Below, piece after piece: positions 8,812-17,521 of a DNA stretch of 64,000 bases. Every line of letters starts with the position of its first letter. The first letter of the stretch is position 1. This stretch comes from Geobacter sp. UBA698 (GTDB lineage Bacteria > Desulfobacterota > Desulfuromonadia > Geobacterales > Pseudopelobacteraceae). A program made the position numbers and the translations under genes. Below the pieces are notes generated by a model. That model had not been told where the DNA came from and searched no databases. It was given only the letters and a program-made list of their open reading frames with translations. The DNA lies in assembly GCA_002298925.1 (NCBI GenBank), contig DBMM01000106.1:14852-78851 (forward strand), written 5' to 3'.

Positions 8812-9113
8812 ACAGACAAGCACGCTAAATGCAACGATATCTATCCGTTATTATTGTAATATTTTTGCAGAATATTATTTTGAATAAGATGACGTGACGA
8901 CTAAATACGATATTTCGTATAAAGCCGTCACACTAGGCGGGGTCCGGAAGAGGGTTTTACTGCCAACCTGCCAATAAGACTGAATATACGTACCTAATGG
9001 CTTTAAAACCAGATAATCCACAAACTACTTTATTTCGGATCAGCTACTATATTTCGGATGGGGGTGCTTATGAGCAGATTCGTTCCAGCAACGTATTGCA
9101 GCATCTACAACAC

Positions 9114-11105
9114 TTAATACAACTGCCTTACACGGACAATACCCAGCTTTTTCATTCTGGATTCCAGAGTGGTGGGCTTAATATCCAGGATTTCTGCAGC
9201 GCCGTTGCTGCCTCTGATGCGCCAGCCCGTCCTTTCCAGGACTGAGGTGATATGTATCCGTTCCATGTGCTCCAACGACATTGCCGGCGAGATGGAAGAG
9301 GAAACGCGGTCAGGTACATCAATTACCAATGCTGGGCCTTTGCTCAGGATCATGGCTCTTTCGACCATGTTTCGCAGCTCTCTGATATTTCCCGGCCAAT
9401 AATAGCGCTCGAGGGCTTCCATGTTCTTCTTCGGGATCCGCTCGATGTTCTTGCCGAACACCTTGCCGAACTCCTCCACCATAGCCCAGACCAAGAGGGG
9501 TATATCCTCCTGACGATCACGCAGAGGGGGTACAAAGATCGGAAAAACGTTCAAACGGTAGTAAAGATCTTCCCGGAATCTGCCCTCCTTGACGGCCTGA
9601 GCGAGATTCTTGTTGGTGGCGGCAATGACGCGAACATCAACGTCAACGGTCTGGTGGCTGCCCAGACGCTCAAACTGCCCTTCCTGAAGTACCCGCAACA
9701 ATTTCGACTGCAGTTCCAGGGGCAACTCACCGATCTCGTCGAGAAAGATTGTCGAACCATTGGCAGCCTCGAAGCGGCCGACCTGTCTTGAAACCGCTCC
9801 GGTATAAGCCCCTTTTTCGTGGCCAAACAGTTCGGATTCAATGAGCGCAGCCGGCAGGGCAGCGCAATTCACCTTGATCATGGCGCGAGCCTTGCGCGGA
9901 CTCAGGTTGTGAATTGCACGCGCAATCAGTTCCTTGCCGGTGCCGGTCTCCCCGAAAATCAAGACGGTGGAGTCGGTCGCAGCCACCTGCTCCGTCTGCA
10001 GCAACACTTTCCTGACTGCATCGGATTTACCGATTATCTCATCGTGCTGATGTTCGATGTTGATCTGGTCACGGAGATAGATATTTTCCGCCTCCAGGCG
10101 ATCCTTCAATTTTTTGATTTCTGCAAGCGCCGTTTGAATCTTTTGATCCGCGCGTTTGCGCTCCAGCGCATTTGAGAACACATCCCACAACAAACGCAGT
10201 CGCTGAATAAGATCATCGGGCCAGGCCCGCTTGACCCGATATGACACAAAGGTTATGAACCCGACTACCACCCCGCCCACACTGGCGGGAATAAACATGA
10301 TCGACCTGATGCCACCACGTTTTTTGCAATAGAGTTTCTCCATCTCGAAAGCTTCAGGAAGTTCATCGACATCCGAGACCTTGAAGATTTCATCACGCTG
10401 CACCATGGCGTTCCAGATCGGCAATGTTCCCGGCTGGAGAATCTCGGGAGGCTGCTTGATACCCGGGAGGGCATAGGAATGGGTACAGATCATTTGTCCG
10501 CTATCGGAATCTACCCGCCAGACCGAACTCCGGTCGAAGCCCAGAAAATCGACAATTTTTTGCAACCCCCCTACGATTTTACCGTCCACATCGCGGACAG
10601 AAACGTTTATAAACGTGGCGGAAAGCCCGGAAAGCAGAGCTTCGAATTTCAGAAGATCAACCTGTGCCACCTCTTTCATCTTCTGTTCAGAAATATCCTG
10701 AACCACTAGACTGGCCCCCTGAACGGCTCTGCGATCATCCCGGAGGGGAAAGCAGCAGACCTGCCACGTGCGAAGAGAATTCATATCGCCCGGAACGGGT
10801 CCAGGTATTTCAAATACCTGGTGGACAAAGGACTGCTCCTCTGTGATGACTCGCAACAGCATGGGTTCCAGAACCTGTGCGATCTGAAAATCAACCTCTG
10901 TCAGTTGCCTGTCGATATGAGCGTCAATTGACACCCCGTCAATTGACGCCATGCGGTCATTGACATGTTTAAAACGTAAATCCTGATCAAGAACAGACAC
11001 ACCGAACTGCGTCAGTGCGTACAGTGCTTCAATTTTACAGAATTTCTGTAGAAAAAAATCCGGATTGTGCATTGGCTGCATGCCATTCATTTCCATATCA
11101 ATCAT
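9114..11105 (-). CDS. PAS/GAF sigma-54-dependent transcriptional activator
   Basis: Enhancer-binding protein of the NtrC class, 663 residues. It has an N-terminal PAS-like sensor (about 25-150), a GAF-like domain (about 160-325), a short coiled coil (about 325-365), an AAA+ domain (about 370-600) and a C-terminal Fis-type helix-turn-helix. Walker A is GETGTGKE and Walker B is IFLDEIGEL. The sigma-54 contact loop reads GAYTGA, a tolerated Phe-to-Tyr variant of GAFTGA. The HTH ends TTLESRMKKLGI. It has no receiver domain, so it senses a ligand or redox state directly rather than through a kinase. It lies beside a -24/-12 promoter serving the CoA-transferase gene, suggesting control of acetate metabolism. 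Confidence 0.93.
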   Translation of the reverse strand: MIDMEMNGMQPMHNPDFFLQKFCKIEALYALTQFGVSVLDQDLRFKHVNDRMASIDGVSIDAHIDRQLTEVDFQIAQVLEPMLLRVITEEQSFVHQVFEIPGPVPGDMNSLRTWQVCCFPLRDDRRAVQGASLVVQDISEQKMKEVAQVDLLKFEALLSGLSATFINVSVRDVDGKIVGGLQKIVDFLGFDRSSVWRVDSDSGQMICTHSYALPGIKQPPEILQPGTLPIWNAMVQRDEIFKVSDVDELPEAFEMEKLYCKKRGGIRSIMFIPASVGGVVVGFITFVSYRVKRAWPDDLIQRLRLLWDVFSNALERKRADQKIQTALAEIKKLKDRLEAENIYLRDQINIEHQHDEIIGKSDAVRKVLLQTEQVAATDSTVLIFGETGTGKELIARAIHNLSPRKARAMIKVNCAALPAALIESELFGHEKGAYTGAVSRQVGRFEAANGSTIFLDEIGELPLELQSKLLRVLQEGQFERLGSHQTVDVDVRVIAATNKNLAQAVKEGRFREDLYYRLNVFPIFVPPLRDRQEDIPLLVWAMVEEFGKVFGKNIERIPKKNMEALERYYWPGNIRELRNMVERAMILSKGPALVIDVPDRVSSSISPAMSLEHMERIHITSVLERTGWRIRGSNGAAEILDIKPTTLESRMKKLGIVRVRQLY

Positions 11106-11290
11106 CTTTACCCTGCCAACAAAAAGATGTTTTAGTCATAACAATTTATTATTAATAGAACTTTATTGTACTAATCTTTTCATTATGATACACAATCTTC
11201 AAAAAAGTAACACAATTTATCCCAAGCAGGGCAACGAAGAATCCACTTAACCCATGGAAAATGCACCGGAATAAGGAGCAGTTACAGAAA

Positions 11291-12421
11291 ATGGAAAAAG
11301 CACTGCAGGGACAACTGGAGCCCGCCTCAGATGTGGCGGCGATGACATTTCCGCATCTTCCGCCGCAATCCAAGGCGGAACTGGTCGACGTCACACCCGA
11401 GATCAAATGGCTGCGCATGCCAATGCCCTATGCCCTCGATCACGTCAACATCTACCTGCTGCGTGTTGCAGCGGGATGGATGATTATCGATACCGGCATC
11501 GATTCCAGCGAGACGCGTTCAATCTGGGAAGAGGTCTTTTCCGGAGTGTTGAGGGGCGAAAACGTGGTCGGCATTTTCTGTAGCCATCATCACGTTGACC
11601 ACATGGGGTTGGCCGGCTTCCTGACAGAACGCTGGCGGGCACCTCTGCTAACAACCTATGAGGAATATTTCACACTAAGAGGCTGGCCGGCCGATCTTGA
11701 AGCGGTACCCTGGCAGCACGCGGAATTTTTCCAGCAGGCCGGTTTCCCGAAAGAGCAACTTGCACAGACCCTGGTGATGTTCCGTTTCTCAGCAATGATT
11801 TCTCCCGTGCCACCAGCCTTCATCCGCCTGAAGGACGGCTGCAGATTTCCTTATGATGGCGGCGATTGGCAGGTCATCATTGGCCAGGGACATTCTCCGG
11901 AACATGCATTGCTTTATTCCTCTGACAAAAAGATTCTGATATCAGGCGATCAACTTCTTCCCAAGATTACCAGCAACATATCAATCAGTGCCGTCAACCC
12001 GGAGGACGACCCGCTCGGCAGCTGGTTTGCTTCGCTCGACCGCCTGGACGATCTGTCAGACGACATCTTAGTGCTGCCCGGTCATGGGCTCCCTTTCCGC
12101 GGCATAAAGACGCGTGTTGCCGAGTTGCGCAACCACCACGAACGCAGACTGGGACTAATCATTGATGCCTGCAGCGGCCAGGCCATTTCTGCATACGAAC
12201 TTGTCATTGCCATGTACCCAAACCCTCTCTCAGATTTCGATCTGCAATTGGCGCTGGGAGAGTGTCTTGCCCACCTTCGCTATCTTCGCGCCCTTGGCCG
12301 CTTGTCGGCCAAGCCTGACGAATATGGTGTTATCCGCTACAAAACCCTGACCACCTCCGGCTCCTGCATCAATAAAGAAAACAAACCATTACTTCACTGT
12401 CGCAATATTTCGATCCCATGA
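11291..12421 (+). CDS. Metallo-beta-lactamase-fold hydrolase
   Basis: MBL-fold metal-dependent hydrolase of 376 residues. Metal ligands are seen in CSHHHVDHMG near residue 106 (HxHxDH), GQGHSPEH near residue 200, SGDQLLP near residue 220 and PGHGLP near residue 265. A C-terminal helical/winged-helix extension (about 285-365) resembles LACTB2-like and glyoxalase II-like thioesterases. Such proteins beside fatty-acid genes are often acyl-CoA or glutathione thioesterases, but the substrate is unknown here. I start it at the ATG at 11291 because AAGGAG lies 12 bases upstream. An in-frame ATG at 11261 lacks a ribosome site. It is transcribed divergently from the sigma-54 activator. Confidence 0.87.
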   Translation: MEKALQGQLEPASDVAAMTFPHLPPQSKAELVDVTPEIKWLRMPMPYALDHVNIYLLRVAAGWMIIDTGIDSSETRSIWEEVFSGVLRGENVVGIFCSHHHVDHMGLAGFLTERWRAPLLTTYEEYFTLRGWPADLEAVPWQHAEFFQQAGFPKEQLAQTLVMFRFSAMISPVPPAFIRLKDGCRFPYDGGDWQVIIGQGHSPEHALLYSSDKKILISGDQLLPKITSNISISAVNPEDDPLGSWFASLDRLDDLSDDILVLPGHGLPFRGIKTRVAELRNHHERRLGLIIDACSGQAISAYELVIAMYPNPLSDFDLQLALGECLAHLRYLRALGRLSAKPDEYGVIRYKTLTTSGSCINKENKPLLHCRNISIP

Positions 12422-12632
12422 AAAGTATTGAAATAAAACTTCGTTCTCCACGCATAAAAACAGGAAAATTGCTTGTATTTCCCCATCAATCATGGTATTT
12501 AAGTACTACATTATTATTTAATAATTTTGGTCGACCGCATTTGCAGTTCAGATACACTGAAAATTACCGTAAATTACTGCCCAAAAAGCTTTTTGAGATC
12601 CATCATACGAGGATTTTTCCACAGGGTCATCT

Positions 12633-13079
12633 ATGAAAAATCACATCTCTATCCGCAATGCAGTACCCAGCGATCTCGAAGCTGTAATCGCACTGGATCG
12701 TGTCCTTCCCAATGAAGCTAAACCGGAATATTGGCAGGGGATATTTACCCATTATGTGGCTGCCGGAAAGAAGGATCGGATTTTTCTGGTGGCAGAAACC
12801 AACGGAAAGATCATCGGTTTCATTGCCGGCGAAGTTCGCGCATGGGAATTCGGTTCACCGCCGTGTGGCTGGGTGTTTGCCATCACCGTTTCTCCCAATG
12901 AACGCGAAACCAGCATCGGTAAACGCATGTTTGATGAAATGGCAGCGCTATTAAAGCAGGCAGGTGTCTCGACGGTGCGGACAATGGTCGATCTTGACAA
13001 CAAACTGACCTTATCGTTCTTTCGCAGTATGGGCCTACGAACGGGCAAGTATATTGAACTGGAAAAACAGCTGGATTAG
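12633..13079 (+). CDS. GNAT-family N-acetyltransferase
   Basis: Acetyl-CoA-dependent acyltransferase of 148 residues with a single GNAT domain. The acetyl-CoA loop appears as AITVSPNERETSIGKRMF (residues 82-99), a variant of the Q/RxxGxG/A motif. Motif B at the end is LSFFRSMGL. Substrate unknown; small GNATs of this kind modify protein N-termini or small amines. The 210 bases before it are AT-rich and hold nothing I can support. It is followed 43 bases later by an Rrf2 regulator on the same strand. Confidence 0.82.
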   Translation: MKNHISIRNAVPSDLEAVIALDRVLPNEAKPEYWQGIFTHYVAAGKKDRIFLVAETNGKIIGFIAGEVRAWEFGSPPCGWVFAITVSPNERETSIGKRMFDEMAALLKQAGVSTVRTMVDLDNKLTLSFFRSMGLRTGKYIELEKQLD

Positions 13080-13122
13080 CCGTCATCATTAACTTGGAAT
13101 CAAAACACCAGAGTGGGGAGCT

Positions 13123-13536
13123 ATGAAGCTAAACAAAGCCAGTTTATTCGCCCTGTTTGCTGTACTGGAACTTGCCAGCGATCCTGAACGCCAGCTGTCG
13201 ACATCGGACATTGCCGACAAATACGGCATTTCGACCCACCATCTCGCCAAAGTCATGCGCAATCTGGTCCAAGGCGGACTGGTTCAGGCAATGCGTGGCG
13301 CAGGGGGCGGATATCGATTTGCCGGCAACGTGAATCGAACGACTTTGCTCGACGTTATCCAGCTTTTCGAAAAACTGGAATCCGAGCTCGACATGCCGAA
13401 TTACGGGGATCACTCCGGCGACCCCGTAGTGGCGGAACTGCAAAAAATAAGCACTGAAATTGACAACCTGACCAAGGCCATTCTGGACACAGTGACATTG
13501 GCAACTGCCTTGAAAAACACTCGAAAGCCATCTTAG
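13123..13536 (+). CDS. Rrf2-family transcriptional regulator lacking cluster cysteines
   Basis: Winged-helix regulator of 137 residues. The DNA-binding helices are seen in STSDIADKYGISTHHLAKVMRNL (residues 26-48), followed by the wing GAGGGYRFAG. Rrf2 proteins such as IscR and NsrR bind an Fe-S cluster through three cysteines after the wing. This one has no cysteine at all, so it should not carry a cluster and may sense a small molecule or act constitutively. GGGGAG precedes the ATG. It is convergent with the alpha/beta hydrolase gene. Rrf2 regulators are known to control aromatic metabolism in some Geobacter, but a link here is only a possibility. Confidence 0.88.
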   Translation: MKLNKASLFALFAVLELASDPERQLSTSDIADKYGISTHHLAKVMRNLVQGGLVQAMRGAGGGYRFAGNVNRTTLLDVIQLFEKLESELDMPNYGDHSGDPVVAELQKISTEIDNLTKAILDTVTLATALKNTRKPS

Positions 13537-14409
13537 TCAGGAACTTGGAACCATATCACCCACAGAGCATAACTCTTCCTGAATGCCATCCCTCCCCAGG
13601 CTTTCATCTCGATTTCCAGAGACAATTTCGGCAATGAATCGCTTCATCTCATGCAGCACCGTCTCCCTGGCCTGGAGATGGGGACTATGACCGCATCCGG
13701 GGATAAGCAGGCTTGCCACCCGACCGGACACCCTGCTGCGGATGGACTCCACCTGAGCGATGGTGCCGTATTCGTCGTCTTCTCCCTGAATAATCTGCAC
13801 CGGGCAACGGACTGAAGAAAGGCTGTTTTCGATGCTCCAGTTCTTAAACTCGGGAGAAAGCCAGTCATCAACCCAGCGGAAAAACATGTCATCGGTCTTG
13901 TCGCCATGATAGCGAACAAGCCTTTCCCTCAATCCCCGTTCACTATAGGCCGCGACGGCCTCACGGATACCGCCCAGGGTTAAATTTTCCGTAAAAACAT
14001 GAGTCGCCTCAACTATGACGCCCGCGGTCCGCTCCGCAAAACATGCCGCAAACAGGAGAGCGATTGTGCCGCCATCGCTGTGGCCGATCAGAATCGGCGA
14101 TTTTACTCCGCAAAAGTCCACTACCCCGGAGAGAGAACTGATATCCTCCCTTTGGAGATAGCTGCCATCGCGTTCCTTATGAAGAGGCGCCGAACCGCCG
14201 AAGCCGTAACGGTCAAAAATCAGGGCCGCCAGACCGGTTTCCCGCACCAATGCCTGTGGAAAATCACGCCATTGCCCGATGCTGCCCAAGCCTTCGTGCA
14301 GAAAGACCAGGGTCGGAGCATCCGGCGAATATCCTGACTCCGGTTTCACAAGCTTGGTCAGAACAGAGCACCCCGCGACCCTGACCTCGAAAACTTCATC
14401 TTCCAACAT
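13537..14409 (-). CDS. Alpha/beta-hydrolase fold protein
   Basis: Alpha/beta hydrolase of 290 residues. The nucleophile elbow is GHSDGG near residue 105, with Ser as nucleophile. The oxyanion strand is FLHEGLGSIGQWRDFP near residue 35. A late acid is in IIQGEDDEYG near residue 215, and the catalytic His is in PGCGHSPHLQ near residue 247. The HEGLGS form is typical of small esterases and C-C hydrolases near aromatic genes. I start at the ATG at 14409, preceded by a GGGGGG run, rather than at a TTG 15 bases upstream. It lies 63 bases downstream of the AOR-MoaD gene on the same strand, so probably in one transcript. Confidence 0.86.
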   Translation of the reverse strand: MLEDEVFEVRVAGCSVLTKLVKPESGYSPDAPTLVFLHEGLGSIGQWRDFPQALVRETGLAALIFDRYGFGGSAPLHKERDGSYLQREDISSLSGVVDFCGVKSPILIGHSDGGTIALLFAACFAERTAGVIVEATHVFTENLTLGGIREAVAAYSERGLRERLVRYHGDKTDDMFFRWVDDWLSPEFKNWSIENSLSSVRCPVQIIQGEDDEYGTIAQVESIRSRVSGRVASLLIPGCGHSPHLQARETVLHEMKRFIAEIVSGNRDESLGRDGIQEELCSVGDMVPSS

Positions 14410-14472
14410 AACTATGCCCCCCAAACTGTCTGTAATAGCTACGAATCATCACAGTCGGCGCCCTGAAAGGCT

Positions 14473-16794
14473 TCACCCCCCACCAAGCATGGCCAGCAGG
14501 ACAATCTCATCGCCGCTCCGCACAGAAACACCCTCTTCACCGGACAGCACGATAGTGCCGTTAACCATGACATTCAGCGTACTATCCTCCAACTGAGCGG
14601 TCGCATGGGGAAGCCTGTTTTTCAATGCATCGAGCAACTCGGCCACATTGGCGACCGGCTGGTCGACGATGACCGCATCTTCCGGTGCACCCGGCATGCC
14701 ATAGAGCATTACCTTGACGGCAAAACCCGTTGTTGCCTCTGCCAGCTTGCGATGCCAATCAAGTGCGGGCACACCGGCGGAATTCAGCCCCGTAATCGCA
14801 TAGAAACGCGATTTGAGTTCATCAAATTGAACCCGGTCAATCTTTTCCCCGACAAACGGACCGACCTTGATCTCCTCTTCAAACCACAGGTCAGGCAGGG
14901 TATCGTCATCCGCGGTCAATCCGATCCGCGCGTTGATCAGACGTTCAAGCCCGGTTATGTTGCGACCGATTTCATCAAGCTGTTCGGCGGTAAAGGCCTC
15001 TCCAGTCAGTTCGCTGAGCTGCCGGGCAAAATCCCCGTTGTCGGCAGTGGAAGGAGAATTGAATAACTTCGTCGAGAAACGGCACATGCCGACCGAGTCA
15101 CCGACGGCATAGCCGTTTTCACAGCGTCGGACGGCGTATTCCTTGCCTTCATAACGGTTTGGCTCTGGAGCGACATGACCGCCATACAGTGCGGCCTTGA
15201 GCGCACTGTCGCTGTTGATCTTGGCATTGATTTCCAGTGTGGGGCGGTTGCGGAGGTGATCCATGCCGCGGGTCGCCACGGCAAGACCAAGGGCAAACCC
15301 CTTGAGAATGCGAGCGTCATGGGGATCGGACTGAAACAGCCCCTTGACCGCCATCCGGTATTTCAGGGCCTCGGGCGGATATTTGCCACGATCCACGGCA
15401 CGGCTGGAATCAGCGATGACGTCGCCGAACCCCTCCCGTTTGGCGGTCATGAAGAGCAGCTTTTCCACCACTTCATAGTTTCCCCAACTCAGGTCAAGCC
15501 CACCGGTATCTTTTCCGGTGATGATGCCGCGCTGATAAAGCTCCATGGCCCAGGCAATGGCACTGCCGGCACTGGCCGAGTCCAGACCGAGTTCGTTAAG
15601 GATGTTATTCAAACGCAGAACCTGCTCCGGTTCCCTGAGGCCGACCATCGGCCCCATTTTCTGCAAGGTAACATACTCGGGGCCGTCGCCCTTATCAAAA
15701 CGATCGAATTTCCCGTCTCCATTAATCCCCTGATAAGTTTTTTCCTTCTTATGTTCAATCCCTGCCTGGACCTGATCATAGCTGGCGTTGCCGGTCAGCC
15801 CCTTGAGGGCGTTGGCGCCCCACCCCCCTTTCCCTTCGGGGGTCAGGTCGTTGAGTGGCCGGCATCGGACCGGGCATTTGAGGCAGCCATCCATGCCGGG
15901 ACGATAGACATCGAAATTATCGGCATCGAGAGAATCACTCCAGCTGGTTTCCTGGTTATTCTTGGCCCCCATGGCGCCGAGTATGCGGCTAGGTTTGTAG
16001 AGGAACGGCGTACCGACTGTTTTCAAGGCGTTCTTGATGACGCTGGTCGAGAGGATTTTCTGGGCAATGGCGCGGTTATTCTCCTTGAAGGCCTGGGAAA
16101 GTGCAGGCTGTTCCCCGCGCCCCTGAACCATGATCGCCTTGAGCCGGAGAGAACCCATTTTTGCACCGGCGCCGCCCCGGGCGTAGATCGCCTTGACGCC
16201 GCCCATGATGCCGGCAAACAGGGCCAGGTTTTCCCCGGCGCTGGTGATGCGGGCCATAGCCATATCCTTGCGCTCGGTACAGGAAAAGTCCTCTTCCACG
16301 GCGCGGGTGACATCACTATTGTCCATGCCCAGATAACGGGTCGCATCATGGAAGCCGACCTCCTGACCGGAAATGCGCAGCAGGGTCCAGTCGCAGGCCT
16401 GGCCGTACAGCACCAGATGGTCGTAACCGTGGGATTTAAGAAATGTGGGAAAAGCATCGCCGCAGTTACTGTCGAGGATGGCATAACTTTCCGGCGAAAT
16501 ACCGCTGACATTACCGCGGGTAGCCGTGGGAACAGTACCCGTCAGAGCGCCACTGCCAAAGATCAGCGGTATCTGGGGGTCGAGGGGATCTCTGCCATCC
16601 AGAAGGAGGTTGTAGAGCAGATACATGTTTGCCCCGCGATTGGTGAGAAACGTGTGGATCACCTCTTTCGGCAGGAAGCGCGAGAAGAATGTTTTCTGCT
16701 CCAGATCAACGAACAACACCGCCCCCTGAGAAGGGTACTGGGGACGTTCGTGCATCCGTTCCGCAAGCTGTTCAATCTTTGCCCTGATGTCCAT
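14473..16794 (-). CDS. Aldehyde:ferredoxin oxidoreductase fused to a MoaD/ThiS-like domain
   Basis: Tungsten- or molybdenum-pterin oxidoreductase of the AOR family, expected to oxidise an aldehyde to the acid with ferredoxin. The 773-residue protein holds the N-terminal AOR domain (about 1-205) and the C-terminal AOR domains to about residue 690. The 4Fe-4S ligands are GCLKCPVRC (CxxCxxxC) plus a late cysteine in VGMCRF. The last 80 residues form a beta-grasp module ending SGDEIVLLAMLGGG, the di-glycine tail of MoaD/ThiS sulfur carriers, which are normally separate proteins. I start at the ATG at 16794 behind AGAGGTG. A TTGCATACAA operator lies 107 bases upstream. Aldehyde substrate unknown; 4-hydroxybenzaldehyde is conceivable. 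Confidence 0.9.
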   Translation of the reverse strand: MDIRAKIEQLAERMHERPQYPSQGAVLFVDLEQKTFFSRFLPKEVIHTFLTNRGANMYLLYNLLLDGRDPLDPQIPLIFGSGALTGTVPTATRGNVSGISPESYAILDSNCGDAFPTFLKSHGYDHLVLYGQACDWTLLRISGQEVGFHDATRYLGMDNSDVTRAVEEDFSCTERKDMAMARITSAGENLALFAGIMGGVKAIYARGGAGAKMGSLRLKAIMVQGRGEQPALSQAFKENNRAIAQKILSTSVIKNALKTVGTPFLYKPSRILGAMGAKNNQETSWSDSLDADNFDVYRPGMDGCLKCPVRCRPLNDLTPEGKGGWGANALKGLTGNASYDQVQAGIEHKKEKTYQGINGDGKFDRFDKGDGPEYVTLQKMGPMVGLREPEQVLRLNNILNELGLDSASAGSAIAWAMELYQRGIITGKDTGGLDLSWGNYEVVEKLLFMTAKREGFGDVIADSSRAVDRGKYPPEALKYRMAVKGLFQSDPHDARILKGFALGLAVATRGMDHLRNRPTLEINAKINSDSALKAALYGGHVAPEPNRYEGKEYAVRRCENGYAVGDSVGMCRFSTKLFNSPSTADNGDFARQLSELTGEAFTAEQLDEIGRNITGLERLINARIGLTADDDTLPDLWFEEEIKVGPFVGEKIDRVQFDELKSRFYAITGLNSAGVPALDWHRKLAEATTGFAVKVMLYGMPGAPEDAVIVDQPVANVAELLDALKNRLPHATAQLEDSTLNVMVNGTIVLSGEEGVSVRSGDEIVLLAMLGGG

Positions 16795-16900
16795 GATCAC
16801 CTCTGAAATACCCGATTGGATGACAAGCCGCTTAATATTGTAATGATACACCCGAAGATGACGACATATCAAACTTCAGTAGTTACTGTCGATAAATAAT

Positions 16901-16910
16901 TTGCATACAA
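16901..16910. promoter_or_regulatory. MarR-type operator half of the TTGCATACAA family, site 1
   Basis: TTGCATACAA occurs here, 107 bases before the AOR-MoaD start codon. The same 10-mer is at 17022-17031 and, within a 20-bp palindrome, at the start of the marR gene (24821-24840). A 9/10 copy is at 24363-24372. The intergenic stretch 16795-17163 is AT-rich and holds this site, site 2 and presumably two divergent promoters; no gene is visible in it. Confidence 0.6.
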
Positions 16911-17020
16911 CCTTGATTTATAAATTATTTCTACAGATCAAAAACAAATTTAATACATTATTACAACAAATTAAAAACAAGAACCTCGAGATAATGCATA
17001 AATACAAACTCAATTATTGT

Positions 17021-17032
17021 CTTGCATACAAG
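17021..17032. promoter_or_regulatory. MarR-type operator, site 2
   Basis: CTTGCATACAAG, a 12-bp near-palindrome with only the two central bases unpaired, 132 bases before the CMD-family gene. It shares its core with the palindrome overlapping the marR start. Being 120 bases from site 1, the pair could serve the two divergent genes or form a loop. Confidence 0.62.
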
Positions 17033-17163
17033 CTATCATATCCGCAATACCGCCGTCAATCCACAAAATGAGCGATGGTCTGGATAGAAGCAGTGCGCAT
17101 GGTATAATCACGAATACGCCGGCGCATATACAACCTGACGATTTCCCAGAAAGGAGAATAACC

Positions 17164-17484
17164 GTGAAGGAACTTCATCAGACATTTCACAAGTTCAAGG
17201 AGGATTTCCCCAAGGTCTATGCGGGACACGAGGAGTTGGGGATTGAAATCCATGAAAAATCAGGACCGTTGCCGGAAAAGACCCGCTGGTTGCTAAAGAT
17301 CGCCATTTCGGGTGCAAGCCGCCATCTATCGGCCCTTGAAACACATATAGCCAAGGGAAAGGAAGCAGGAGTCACTGACGATGAAATCAAACACACCCTG
17401 CTTCTGCTCATGCAGACCACAGGCTTTCCAACCCTGATGGAAGCTTACGCCGTGTTCGAGAAAATGGAGGGGGACATAAAATAA
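17164..17484 (+). CDS. Carboxymuconolactone decarboxylase (CMD/AhpD)-like protein
   Basis: Small all-helical CMD-family protein of 106 residues. It starts with GTG at 17164, where AAGGAG sits 9 bases upstream; an ATG much further upstream has no ribosome site. The segment LPEKTRWLLKIAISGASRHLSALETHIAKGKEAG matches the CMD core helices. The redox pair CxxC of AhpD-like members is replaced by Ser and Leu positions (SRHLSALETH), so a thiol peroxidase role is excluded. It faces the AOR gene divergently across the two TTGCATACAA sites. Function unknown; possibly a small-molecule binding or decarboxylating partner of the molybdenum enzymes. Confidence 0.8.
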   Translation: MKELHQTFHKFKEDFPKVYAGHEELGIEIHEKSGPLPEKTRWLLKIAISGASRHLSALETHIAKGKEAGVTDDEIKHTLLLLMQTTGFPTLMEAYAVFEKMEGDIK

Positions 17485-17521
17485 TTAAAAAAACAACTAT
17501 CCAAAGATCCCAATGAAACGG

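Noticed and set aside
15175..16806. Long open frame (543 codons) antisense to the AOR-MoaD gene
   Set aside because: It mirrors the AOR gene, has no ribosome site, and its translation is repetitive Gly/His/Asp-rich shadow sequence; AOR motifs are clear on the other strand.
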